From a virus: a stretch of 64,000 nt of DNA. The notes under the pieces were generated by a model. It ran no database searches. It was not told where the DNA came from and saw only the letters and a list, made by a program, of their open reading frames with translations. Location: positions 26,832 to 90,831 of IMG/VR virus record IMGVR_UViG_3300037804_000399; one strand, written 5' to 3'. Shown piece by piece: positions 25,640 to 33,780 of the stretch (position 1 is the stretch's first letter; every line of letters starts with the position of its first letter). Both the position numbers and the translations under genes were made by a program.

Positions 25640-26770
25640 ATGATTATAGTAAGTGGATGCCCTAGATCTGGAACTAGTTTAACTATGGATATTCTTCGTA
25701 AGGCGACTGGCGAAGAGAACATGATTGCTTCAAAATTTCCACAGAAAAGAGAGTTAGAAATCACAAGAGGGGAGGACGAATCAGATAGTGATTTCCAAAT
25801 ACGAAATTATTTGTTTCAAAAATTCAAACGTCCAGATAGAGATGATGATTATACTGACATGAATCCAAACGGATTTTGGGAATGTAAATTTTCTGTATTA
25901 GGAGTCGGAGCTGAATACGGGTCAAGACTATTCAATTATCACTCTGCAAAGTTTACCGAAACACTATTAGACACTGGTAAAGATAAAATTTGTAAAATCG
26001 TAAGTCAAGGTTTAATGTCATCCGATGTAAGATATATTGATAAAGTAATTTATTTAATAAGACATCCTAGAAACGTTGCAAAATCTCATGAAAGATTAAA
26101 GAGAGGGTTTGATGTTAAAGTAAATGGCAAGAAGCAAAATATATTTGAAGGATTGACCATACACACTCCTGAGATGTATATAGGAGTTACCATTCAAGCT
26201 TGTAGATGGATTTTAGAAAATCCAACCGTGCCAATATTATTTGTTAACTTTGATGATTTGTTATCTAACCCAACTGAAACAATTGACACTATTGCAGAGT
26301 TTGTCGAGTTCGGAGATTTTGAAAAATCTAAAACTATTGTAGATCCAGTGTTGAATAGAAGTAAAATTCAAGACATCGAACATGTGCTTTGGGAAGATGC
26401 TGAATTTGTTTATGAACAGTTTAATAAACAAAACTATCAGGAAATATTAGATTACTTCGAAGATCCTACAAGAGCATATAGAAAATACACAGATAAATTT
26501 ATTTGCACTAGAACAAATGATGAAGTAACCAATCGTGATTGTCAGAGTTGTTTATCGAGTGACGTAGTCAAATACAATAAAAAAGTATTAGCCAATCACA
26601 AACAGATTGATTATTTAAAAGAACCTTGTATGTATGAATGCGGAAAGAATGTTGATACTGATTCATATAAAACCATTGAAGAAAGTATTAAAAACCATAC
26701 TTGGGATAATGGAAAGAAAATAATAGACGGAAAACTGGATGTTATTCCTAGTGGAAATACTTTAGGATAA
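25640..26770 (+). CDS. Sulfotransferase 1 (PAPS-dependent P-loop type)
   Basis: A 376-residue protein. The N-terminus V-S-G-C-P-R-S-G-T-S (residues 4-13) is the 5'-phosphosulfate binding loop of PAPS sulfotransferases, and I-R-H-P-R-N-V-A-K-S (R141 to S149) the 3'-phosphate site. A Cys module at the C-terminus (C-x(n)-D-C-x2-C, later N-H-K and E-P-C) is shared with the gene at 30336 and is not part of the usual sulfotransferase fold. The gene lies between adhesin genes, so a tail protein or a host surface glycan are plausible acceptors. Translation may be limited to late transcripts by the leader hairpin. Confidence 0.75.
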   Translation: MIIVSGCPRSGTSLTMDILRKATGEENMIASKFPQKRELEITRGEDESDSDFQIRNYLFQKFKRPDRDDDYTDMNPNGFWECKFSVLGVGAEYGSRLFNYHSAKFTETLLDTGKDKICKIVSQGLMSSDVRYIDKVIYLIRHPRNVAKSHERLKRGFDVKVNGKKQNIFEGLTIHTPEMYIGVTIQACRWILENPTVPILFVNFDDLLSNPTETIDTIAEFVEFGDFEKSKTIVDPVLNRSKIQDIEHVLWEDAEFVYEQFNKQNYQEILDYFEDPTRAYRKYTDKFICTRTNDEVTNRDCQSCLSSDVVKYNKKVLANHKQIDYLKEPCMYECGKNVDTDSYKTIEESIKNHTWDNGKKIIDGKLDVIPSGNTLG

Positions 26771-26783
26771 TATTTTTAGGATA

Positions 26784-26870
26784 TGGTTAATATATTCAAA
26801 GAATAATAAGTAAATAAGGATACTGTAACAATATTTTTGGAATACTTATGACTCGAGAATATATTAACCA
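26784..26870 (+). promoter_or_regulatory. Long inverted repeat in the leader of the large adhesin gene
   Basis: TGGTTAATATATTC (26784-26797) and GAATATATTAACCA (26857-26870) are perfect 14-bp arms. An inner pair (ATAAGTA 26806-26812 with TACTTAT 26843-26849) would extend the fold. The 3' arm lies 15 nt before the ATG at 26886 and within a 12-codon open frame. It has no T tract, so a translational control element is more likely than a terminator. Confidence 0.55.
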
Positions 26871-26886
26871 CATGGACAAATTATAA
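26848..26886 (+). CDS. Possible 12-residue leader peptide upstream of the large adhesin
   Basis: ATG 26848 begins M-T-R-E-Y-I-N-H-M-D-K-L and stops in TAATG, overlapping the adhesin start. A TTGGAA sequence 5 nt upstream could serve as ribosome site. Translating it would open the 3' arm of the inverted repeat and deliver ribosomes to ATG 26886. Too short to prove by composition. Confidence 0.35.
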   Translation: MTREYINHMDKL

Positions 26887-29800
26887 TGGCAAATATTTAT
26901 TTAGATACTGATACTCACGGAGAGTATATAAAACATAATGATATTTGTTACAAGCGTGTAGGTCCGAGTACCACTGAGCCAGCAACTGTATTTGGAGCTC
27001 CTGATGAGACTGGATTTGCAGATTGTGACGATTGTGAGTTTGATCCCCCTGTATTCTTCGGAGAGTTTGATTATGAAACTGAAGAAGAAGGAAGTCTCAC
27101 TGCATTTACTGCTACCGCTACCGATACTGACACATATGAAATAATAGAACAACGAGATGAAGCCTTTTTTAACATAAATCCTGTAACTGGAGAAATAGTA
27201 TGGAAAACCGCTCCCGATTTTGATGACGCTAGAGATGAAAATTACGACAACAATTATGTTCTTAGAATACGAGCAACTGGACCAGGTGGACAAACTTTTC
27301 AATTTTATTCTGTTACAGTAACCAATATTTCAGAATTACCTGAATTTTATGGACCATCTACAAGGGAAAGATTTGATGGTTATGATGAAGGAATGACAAT
27401 TACAGCACACGATACAACTTCTTTTTCTATGATAGGCGGAGAAGACATTTCCAAATTTTCGTTAGATCCCACAACGGGCGTTTTAACATTTCTAGCAATA
27501 CCTGATTTTGCTTCCCCTGGTGATTTTGATGCAGATAATGAATATCATGTAACTGTAAGAGCAACGGGACCTGGTGGGTTTGCTGACAGAAACTTTACGA
27601 TATTTATAAGTGAATTTCCAACGGCTAGATGTACTGAATACGGAGCTGATGATATATTAGGAAATTTACCAACTAACACACATCCAACGATAGACTATAA
27701 AATAGAAGGAATGAATTTAGCTGGTGATAAATGGGTTGCTCAATTTGCGAGACTGATGTGTGATAGTAATGGAGTACAGGCTGGAAGATGGTATTCAGTA
27801 AAAGCAAATAGAGGTGCAAGCGGGACCCTAGTTTTCGACACTAACTATATAGAAACAAACTTACGACACCGCTGGACTACAGTAGCTGTTTCTAGTTTAG
27901 GATTTGGAGACGAAGACGTTGGACAATTTTACTTCGATATAGACAAAGATTCTGCAACCATTTTTATGGTGGTAAATTATGGTCTAATTAGACAAGGAAT
28001 ACGTTTCTCTTCTACTTGGAGATCTAATGATTACAAGGATGTCTTTAATCTAGATGGAAATTGGCAACACAGTTTTGATTCTTTAGGAACAAGCGCAACA
28101 TTAATTTCATCAACATGGGATAACTACAATTCTGGAGTGTCTGCTTTAGGAGTACAAGCACCGACAGGAGATTGGACGAATACTGCAACACCAACTTACA
28201 TTGAAGATCAAAAGATAACAGATGCTATGTTCGGAGAAATTGTATTTGACATAGGCTCATCGGGATTTGCCAGTCCGATAAGAGTAAAACTTTCAACTAG
28301 ACGTGGTACAGGAATAAATCCTGATTGGAATGATGTTCCAGCTCCTGTTGCTCCTGAAATAATTGGACCAACAAAATACGTAGTAAATGATGGAGTAATG
28401 CCAGCATTTCAAGTGAATGTAAAGGATAGAACATTTGAACCCACTTATACAATATCCGGTGGAGCCGATGCTGCTCTATTTACTGTTGACGCTAGAGGAT
28501 TTGTAAATTTTAAAGTAGCTACTAATTATTCAGCACCTACTGATGCTGGCGCAAATAACAAATATGATCTTCAAATTACAGCTACAAATGATCAAGGAGC
28601 TGATTCAGAAACTTATGAAATCACTGTTATAGGAGTATCTGGTGTAGTTGGTCCGATACAAACTCTTAATTTTTCTGGTTCGGGAACAACTGATCCAACT
28701 AGTTTAGACAATACAGTATTTGTAAAGTATGTTGGTGGTGGTGGAGAAGGTGTTTCTGCTTTTAATAAAACGTGGAACTCGGGTCAGTTAGGACATGTAT
28801 TTGTTGATTATACAGATGCTAGTCCAAATGGAGAATCCATTGCTATTTCAATTGGTGACTCTGTATTGAACATTTCTGATTTAAGTGATACTGCAATAAT
28901 AGAATTTACAGTACGTGCTGGGTTGACTTTGGACTTAGAAAAGATTTTAGCTCCTTTAGCTGATAATGATACTTCAGTGGGAGTTGAATCTCACACTTTA
29001 GATTTTACATATAATGATTCTATTTCAGATCAGTTTGGTAGAGTTACATTTACAAACGGAGAAGTGTGGGAATTTTTAAGAGGAAGTAATTGGCCTGCTC
29101 CGACAGCGCCAGTATTCACAGGAGCCACAGCTCATAGTCTTACAACAGGATATTCCAATCCGTTCACTGCCACTGCAAATCCAAATACTTATGATCTAAA
29201 TTTTGCAATAACAGGTGGAGCAGATGCAGCTGTGTTTAATATCACATATGACGGCACAGTTACTTTTATAGTTCCTCCTGATTTTTCAGCACCAATAGAT
29301 GCGGGTGCAAATAATGTTTATGATTTGGAAATCACTGCTACTAATGAAACAGGATCCACTGTACAAGCCTTTACTGTGACTGTGAATGATTTTACATTAC
29401 CAGTTTTTAATGGTCCTTTTGCATTGAACGTAGATGAAGAACAAACAGATATTTTGACAGTTGATGTTCAATTTAATGATTATCCTCCTACTTTTTCAAT
29501 AGTTAGTGGAGTGGATGAAGCTCTATTTGCGGTTGATAATATAACTGGTGTGGTTACATTTATAGCAGCTCCTGACTTTTTAACTCCGTTAGATGTTGGT
29601 GCTAATAATGTTTATGATTTTGAAGTTACAGCAACTAATCCTGCAGGTGATCAGACTCAAGCTTATGTTATAACAGTTGATCAATTACCATTGCCTGTTT
29701 TTACAGGAACGTTTATTCTTGAAATATCGGAAGGGTCAGCAGCTTTTACAGCAGTAGCTACTAACACTCCAACGTTTGCTATAACTGGAGGATTGGATCA

Positions 29801-30323
29801 ATCCTTATTTGATATTGTACCAGCTACTGGAGTTGTAACATTCTCACCAGCAGTATTATTTGCTTCACCTACTGACAATGGTGCTAACAATGTATATGAT
29901 GTTGAAATAACAGCAACTAATTTAGGCGGTTCAGTTGCTCAAGCATACGCGATAACTATTAGAGATCCAGCTTTAGTTCAAGAGATAGGAATAGAAATCG
30001 CAGGAGATCCACATGCTGAGATTACTTGGTCTTGGTCTGACGCTGCTGCAACAAAAGATTGGTTAGGTGAGACTTGGTCCAACGGAGAAACTAAACTAGT
30101 ACATGATGAATTTGCAGGAGCAAATGCTTCAGGATTTTACAGAGGTAATTATTCAGTAGGAAGCATTTATGTTGGCGGCTCGGTAAATGCAACATCTGGA
30201 AATATATTTGCTTATGGATCATCAATTGGATTTATGTCTGGTTATGGTAATTTAAATACAGGAGTTGTGTTAGTATCTGGTACAAATACAATGACATTAT
30301 TGATGAAAGCATCATTAACTTAA
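26886..30323 (+). CDS. Large modular adhesin with six cadherin-like repeats
   Basis: A 1145-residue protein. The N-terminus is the shared domain (MANIYLDTDTHG, I-C-Y, F-G-A-P-D-E, D-C-D-D-C-E). Six cadherin-like units of about 95 residues follow, with the pattern F-x-I-x-x-x-T-G-x-V-T-F, A-P-D-F, (G)-A-N-N-x-Y-D, I-T-A-T-N; they lie near residues 54-150, 151-243, 490-583, and three from 740 to 1035. Between and after them are domains with the W-x-x-G-(E/Q)-x-K motif; the last has T-K-D-W-L-G-E-T-W-S-N-G-E-T-K as in gp7. Such arrays usually form extended stalks. A host-recognition role is inferred. Confidence 0.75.
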   Translation: MANIYLDTDTHGEYIKHNDICYKRVGPSTTEPATVFGAPDETGFADCDDCEFDPPVFFGEFDYETEEEGSLTAFTATATDTDTYEIIEQRDEAFFNINPVTGEIVWKTAPDFDDARDENYDNNYVLRIRATGPGGQTFQFYSVTVTNISELPEFYGPSTRERFDGYDEGMTITAHDTTSFSMIGGEDISKFSLDPTTGVLTFLAIPDFASPGDFDADNEYHVTVRATGPGGFADRNFTIFISEFPTARCTEYGADDILGNLPTNTHPTIDYKIEGMNLAGDKWVAQFARLMCDSNGVQAGRWYSVKANRGASGTLVFDTNYIETNLRHRWTTVAVSSLGFGDEDVGQFYFDIDKDSATIFMVVNYGLIRQGIRFSSTWRSNDYKDVFNLDGNWQHSFDSLGTSATLISSTWDNYNSGVSALGVQAPTGDWTNTATPTYIEDQKITDAMFGEIVFDIGSSGFASPIRVKLSTRRGTGINPDWNDVPAPVAPEIIGPTKYVVNDGVMPAFQVNVKDRTFEPTYTISGGADAALFTVDARGFVNFKVATNYSAPTDAGANNKYDLQITATNDQGADSETYEITVIGVSGVVGPIQTLNFSGSGTTDPTSLDNTVFVKYVGGGGEGVSAFNKTWNSGQLGHVFVDYTDASPNGESIAISIGDSVLNISDLSDTAIIEFTVRAGLTLDLEKILAPLADNDTSVGVESHTLDFTYNDSISDQFGRVTFTNGEVWEFLRGSNWPAPTAPVFTGATAHSLTTGYSNPFTATANPNTYDLNFAITGGADAAVFNITYDGTVTFIVPPDFSAPIDAGANNVYDLEITATNETGSTVQAFTVTVNDFTLPVFNGPFALNVDEEQTDILTVDVQFNDYPPTFSIVSGVDEALFAVDNITGVVTFIAAPDFLTPLDVGANNVYDFEVTATNPAGDQTQAYVITVDQLPLPVFTGTFILEISEGSAAFTAVATNTPTFAITGGLDQSLFDIVPATGVVTFSPAVLFASPTDNGANNVYDVEITATNLGGSVAQAYAITIRDPALVQEIGIEIAGDPHAEITWSWSDAAATKDWLGETWSNGETKLVHDEFAGANASGFYRGNYSVGSIYVGGSVNATSGNIFAYGSSIGFMSGYGNLNTGVVLVSGTNTMTLLMKASLT

Positions 30324-30335
30324 TAGGAAAATGAA

Positions 30336-31226
30336 ATGATTGTAGTAACAGGAACTCCTCGTAGTGGAACTTCATTAGCAATGTTATCATTGGCAAAGTT
30401 AATTGGCAAAGATAAAATAGTAGGAGATAAGTTCCCTCAGAAAAAGAAAGCTCAAAATGCTGCCGAACGATATGTATATGAATTGAAGAATAATAATAAC
30501 TTGAACCCTACAGGGTTTTGGGAAAATTTAAAGTATATATCCAATGGATTTTCATATTCATCAGAAAATGAAAAAGAGTTTTATAAACTATCGACATCCT
30601 CTGATCATGCTGTTAAAATAATTGCTACTGGGTTACCAAAAACAGAACCAAAGTATATTGACAAGTTAGTCATCTGTTTGAGAGATCCTCTTGAAACTGC
30701 AACATCACAAACCGGACTTGTTGGACAAATTGGTCCAAGTGAAGCTGACCCTAAAAAACAAATCTTTGATTTAATAACGATTGCAAAATATATGATAGTA
30801 AATCCAAAGGTTGATTACTTTCTGCTGAATTATTCAGATCATAAGATAAATGCAAAATACACTATGGAACAATTAAGTGCATTTGTAGAAGTACCTTATA
30901 AGGAAAGCATTTACAAGGCCACTGGAAAGAAAACAATGAAGCGTCCCGATACAAAAATTTGGGACGAAGCATTTTACATTTACAATTTAATGATACAGGA
31001 AAATTTTCAAGCAGTGTGTGATTATTCCAATGATGTTACAACTGAGCTATCAAGACAAACAAAATCTTGGTTTTGTCCAAAGTTTGATTTTTTAACTAAT
31101 GATGATCGATGTAATACGTGTAGAAGCAATAGCAAGGTAAGAGAAAACTTTATTAAAAAAGCAAATCACAATAAACATGATCATGAAAACGAACCATGTT
31201 ACTTGGATCTATTAGAACAGGAGTAG
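30336..31226 (+). CDS. Sulfotransferase 2 (PAPS-dependent P-loop type)
   Basis: A 296-residue protein. V-T-G-T-P-R-S-G-T-S (residues 4-13) is the 5'-phosphosulfate loop; L-R-D-P-L-E-T-A-T-S (R116 to S124) is the 3'-phosphate site with the same R-to-S spacing as sulfotransferase 1. Both share F-P-Q-K-(K/R) after the loop, a G-F-W-E segment and the C-terminal module F-C-x(n)-R-C-x2-C with A-N-H-x-K and E-P-C. It starts 12 bp after the large adhesin gene and is probably in the same operon. The acceptor is unknown; a kinase is unlikely given the PRSGT loop. Confidence 0.75.
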   Translation: MIVVTGTPRSGTSLAMLSLAKLIGKDKIVGDKFPQKKKAQNAAERYVYELKNNNNLNPTGFWENLKYISNGFSYSSENEKEFYKLSTSSDHAVKIIATGLPKTEPKYIDKLVICLRDPLETATSQTGLVGQIGPSEADPKKQIFDLITIAKYMIVNPKVDYFLLNYSDHKINAKYTMEQLSAFVEVPYKESIYKATGKKTMKRPDTKIWDEAFYIYNLMIQENFQAVCDYSNDVTTELSRQTKSWFCPKFDFLTNDDRCNTCRSNSKVRENFIKKANHNKHDHENEPCYLDLLEQE

Positions 31227-31229
31227 TAA

Positions 31230-31727
31230 ATGAATTGGATTTACACATACAAAGCGCAAATATTACAAAAACTTCCACAGTTTGATTCAAATTATGATGA
31301 GATAGAAAAGAAGATTCAGAAAGCTGACTGTCCTAGATGTGTAAAGACTCGATATGAATTAAAACTGAAAAGACAAGTTTCTCAATCTATGAAACCTGGA
31401 ATGTTTCCTCCACAACTCGAACAACTTCTAGCAGCTTACAATCCTTCATATGGACAAAAGAATAAAATCAAAACAGTAAGTCTCAAACCAGAAGAGATTT
31501 CAATACTCGATGAACGAAAAGGATGTATTGATTGCGTTAGAAAACATATGAGCCAGGCAATAATTTTACTTCGTGAATGTAATCAAGGGTATGGTACAGA
31601 CGAATTTGAGCACAAGTGGTTAGCTGTAGGTCATTTAGCCGAAGCAGCTGATGAAGCGTTGCAAATAAATCCAGCATTGAGTATGAAGATTAGAGATCTC
31701 AGATTAATGATCATGGAACAAGAATGA
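31230..31727 (+). CDS. Cys-motif protein next to sulfotransferase 2, unknown function
   Basis: A 165-residue protein starting three bases after sulfotransferase 2. It has C-P-R-C near residue 34 and a distinctive C-terminal block: G-C-I-D-C-V-R-K-H, a helix, then H-K-W-L-A-V-G-H-L-A-E-A-A-D-E-A. The two CxxC pairs with His residues suggest a metal site. The C-x-x-C-(R) element recalls the Cys module of the sulfotransferases, so an accessory role with them is possible but unproven. Confidence 0.65.
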   Translation: MNWIYTYKAQILQKLPQFDSNYDEIEKKIQKADCPRCVKTRYELKLKRQVSQSMKPGMFPPQLEQLLAAYNPSYGQKNKIKTVSLKPEEISILDERKGCIDCVRKHMSQAIILLRECNQGYGTDEFEHKWLAVGHLAEAADEALQINPALSMKIRDLRLMIMEQE

Positions 31728-31924
31728 ATACATCTCCTGAAGTAATAAGAATTGCAATACAAATATTAAGATCTACATGTCAATTTAAACAAATAGGTCC
31801 TTATAACCAACCTATAATTGAAATTCAAAACACGTTAAAAACAATTCACGGCAACGATCTAACAGTATCAGAAGAAACTTTAACTCAACTAAAAGACATT
31901 AGTGACGCTATTGGTAATAAATAA
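31724..31924 (+). CDS. Small unknown protein
   Basis: A 66-residue, mainly helical protein. Its ATG overlaps the previous stop (ATGA), so it is translationally coupled to the Cys-motif gene. No recognised motif. An AATAAATA sequence at 31916-31923, one base from the late promoter consensus, overlaps its end and may serve the next gene. Confidence 0.6.
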   Translation: MNTSPEVIRIAIQILRSTCQFKQIGPYNQPIIEIQNTLKTIHGNDLTVSEETLTQLKDISDAIGNK

Positions 31925-31956
31925 AGATAAACTGATAACATACTTGGAACCCATAC

Positions 31957-33762
31957 ATGGCAAAGTTCAGCGACTTTAATACAGATATAGTTTGTCCTCC
32001 CGATGTGGAAGACTCTCAATTTGACGATCAACCAGAATTATATGATGCCGGTGTTTGGAAACGATTCAAATTTGACATGACTGCGGTCGATGAAAAATTT
32101 GTAATTGCTTTTGAGGCTGAAAATATCGCAAAGTCTGGACTAGACGAATCAGAAAACGGATTGGAGTTTCAAAACAATTACGATTTCCCATCTATTGAAC
32201 CTGATACAGGAGCTGTTGCAGAAGGAAGAGTATTGGATGATTCTGAACGATATGAAAATGCGGTAGGTATTATTCAAATTGATCAATCTACTTTAACATT
32301 TAACAAACATAATCATAAAGTAAAAGTTAGATTAGATGATACTGAAACTGATGATCAGGAAACAACATCTGTAATTTTACAAGAACATGTTGGTAAATAT
32401 CTTCCAGCTTATGAAATAGATGAATCAAACATTGACATTTATTATCTTGATCGTATTAGAAGTACGGTAGACTTTGAAAGTTTAAATGTAGATCCTACAA
32501 ATGCTCGTTTTAGAATTAATAAAGTAGTTTCAGGTGATAATAATTCACATGAAGTATTTTTAGATATCATAGAAAATGATGATGTTAAATACACATCAAT
32601 GTTTTTAGTAAACGTTCCAGAGCATTATGTAAATCGTTCTTTAATTGACTTGAAATTAATTGACAAGTCTTATGTTGAAGAAACTGACAGAGAAGCTATA
32701 TTATGTAATGGACCTGAAGTTAAAAATTATATCGGCGCTGTTCAATATGAAACGTTTAGTTTTGTATTAGGTGGACGAGAAGCGAAATATAAAAAACAAT
32801 CTTTACAAGCACGAGACACAAGACAAATAGTTGAAAACCAATTTAACCCAAGTGTGTTTCATCCTGAATACTTACTAGATGCAGATAAAGAAGGTTGGAA
32901 TGTTGATAATGATGGAGTAGTTTATTATCACCCATCAGCTAGAGATGAATCATTTATCATTGATGAGTATTCTCCTCTTGTTCCGTTCACTGATGTATAT
33001 GATGAGACAGGAGTTATCAACGGAAGGAACTATCTTCCTGGAGTTGTTCCTACGAATGCACTTTATGAATGTCAGAAGGTTGCTGAAGGAATCATTCCTG
33101 ATAATATTATAGATGATGTTGTAACAGGAGAATATCCTCAACGTTGTGACATACCTTGGAATTATCTTACCGAACAGAATTTAACTTTGGATAGTTTCAA
33201 AAGCGAATACCAATTTTTTGATACCGATACATTAATCGGTGAACAGCATCCAATATATGTTAACAAGAGTAATCAACTTAACGTACTTTATCCTGAAGTC
33301 ATGTCAGCTCAATCATTCAGACTTAAAAATATGTATGATCCAAATTGGCAAACTTATATCACACAAAATGACGAATGTATGGAAAGAACGCTAGATGGAT
33401 TGAGAAAATACTGGAGTATAGGTAAAGATTCAAATGACATTTGGTTATCCTACTCGTATAGAGATGTAGATAATGTAAATAACTTCGATCAGTTTGAGTT
33501 AATTGAAAGAATTGAAGGTTTTTATAAGCTGTCTGGATGTCCGTTACATAAGAGTAATGTATATTCACTCTTGATTGAAAATAGTGGATTAAATGAACGA
33601 TTAGAAAAAGGTGAGCATAATGCTGACTCAAATAGTCCAACATTCAATAAAGCTATAAAAATCAAAGTACAAGAACTTGTTGAACAAAATATAAGAAAAC
33701 TTATAGATAAAGTAGCACCAGTTCACACTCAGCTTTGGCGAATAATTTGGAAAGGCGAATAA
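31957..33762 (+). CDS. Large virion structural protein, probably baseplate or tail associated
   Basis: A 601-residue acidic protein preceded by TTGGAACCC. Sequence is rich in beta-prone segments and Asp/Asn, as in phage structural proteins; the C-terminus forms a helix (V-Q-E-L-V-E-Q-N-I-R-K-L-I) ending V-A-P-V-H-T-Q-L-W-R-I-I-W, a pattern seen at the ends of tail proteins. It occupies the place of gp8 in the T4 order, but I see no real similarity to T4 gp8. The exact role is unassigned. Confidence 0.6.
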   Translation: MAKFSDFNTDIVCPPDVEDSQFDDQPELYDAGVWKRFKFDMTAVDEKFVIAFEAENIAKSGLDESENGLEFQNNYDFPSIEPDTGAVAEGRVLDDSERYENAVGIIQIDQSTLTFNKHNHKVKVRLDDTETDDQETTSVILQEHVGKYLPAYEIDESNIDIYYLDRIRSTVDFESLNVDPTNARFRINKVVSGDNNSHEVFLDIIENDDVKYTSMFLVNVPEHYVNRSLIDLKLIDKSYVEETDREAILCNGPEVKNYIGAVQYETFSFVLGGREAKYKKQSLQARDTRQIVENQFNPSVFHPEYLLDADKEGWNVDNDGVVYYHPSARDESFIIDEYSPLVPFTDVYDETGVINGRNYLPGVVPTNALYECQKVAEGIIPDNIIDDVVTGEYPQRCDIPWNYLTEQNLTLDSFKSEYQFFDTDTLIGEQHPIYVNKSNQLNVLYPEVMSAQSFRLKNMYDPNWQTYITQNDECMERTLDGLRKYWSIGKDSNDIWLSYSYRDVDNVNNFDQFELIERIEGFYKLSGCPLHKSNVYSLLIENSGLNERLEKGEHNADSNSPTFNKAIKIKVQELVEQNIRKLIDKVAPVHTQLWRIIWKGE

Positions 33763-33780
33763 TTTTTAAAGGAATAATAA

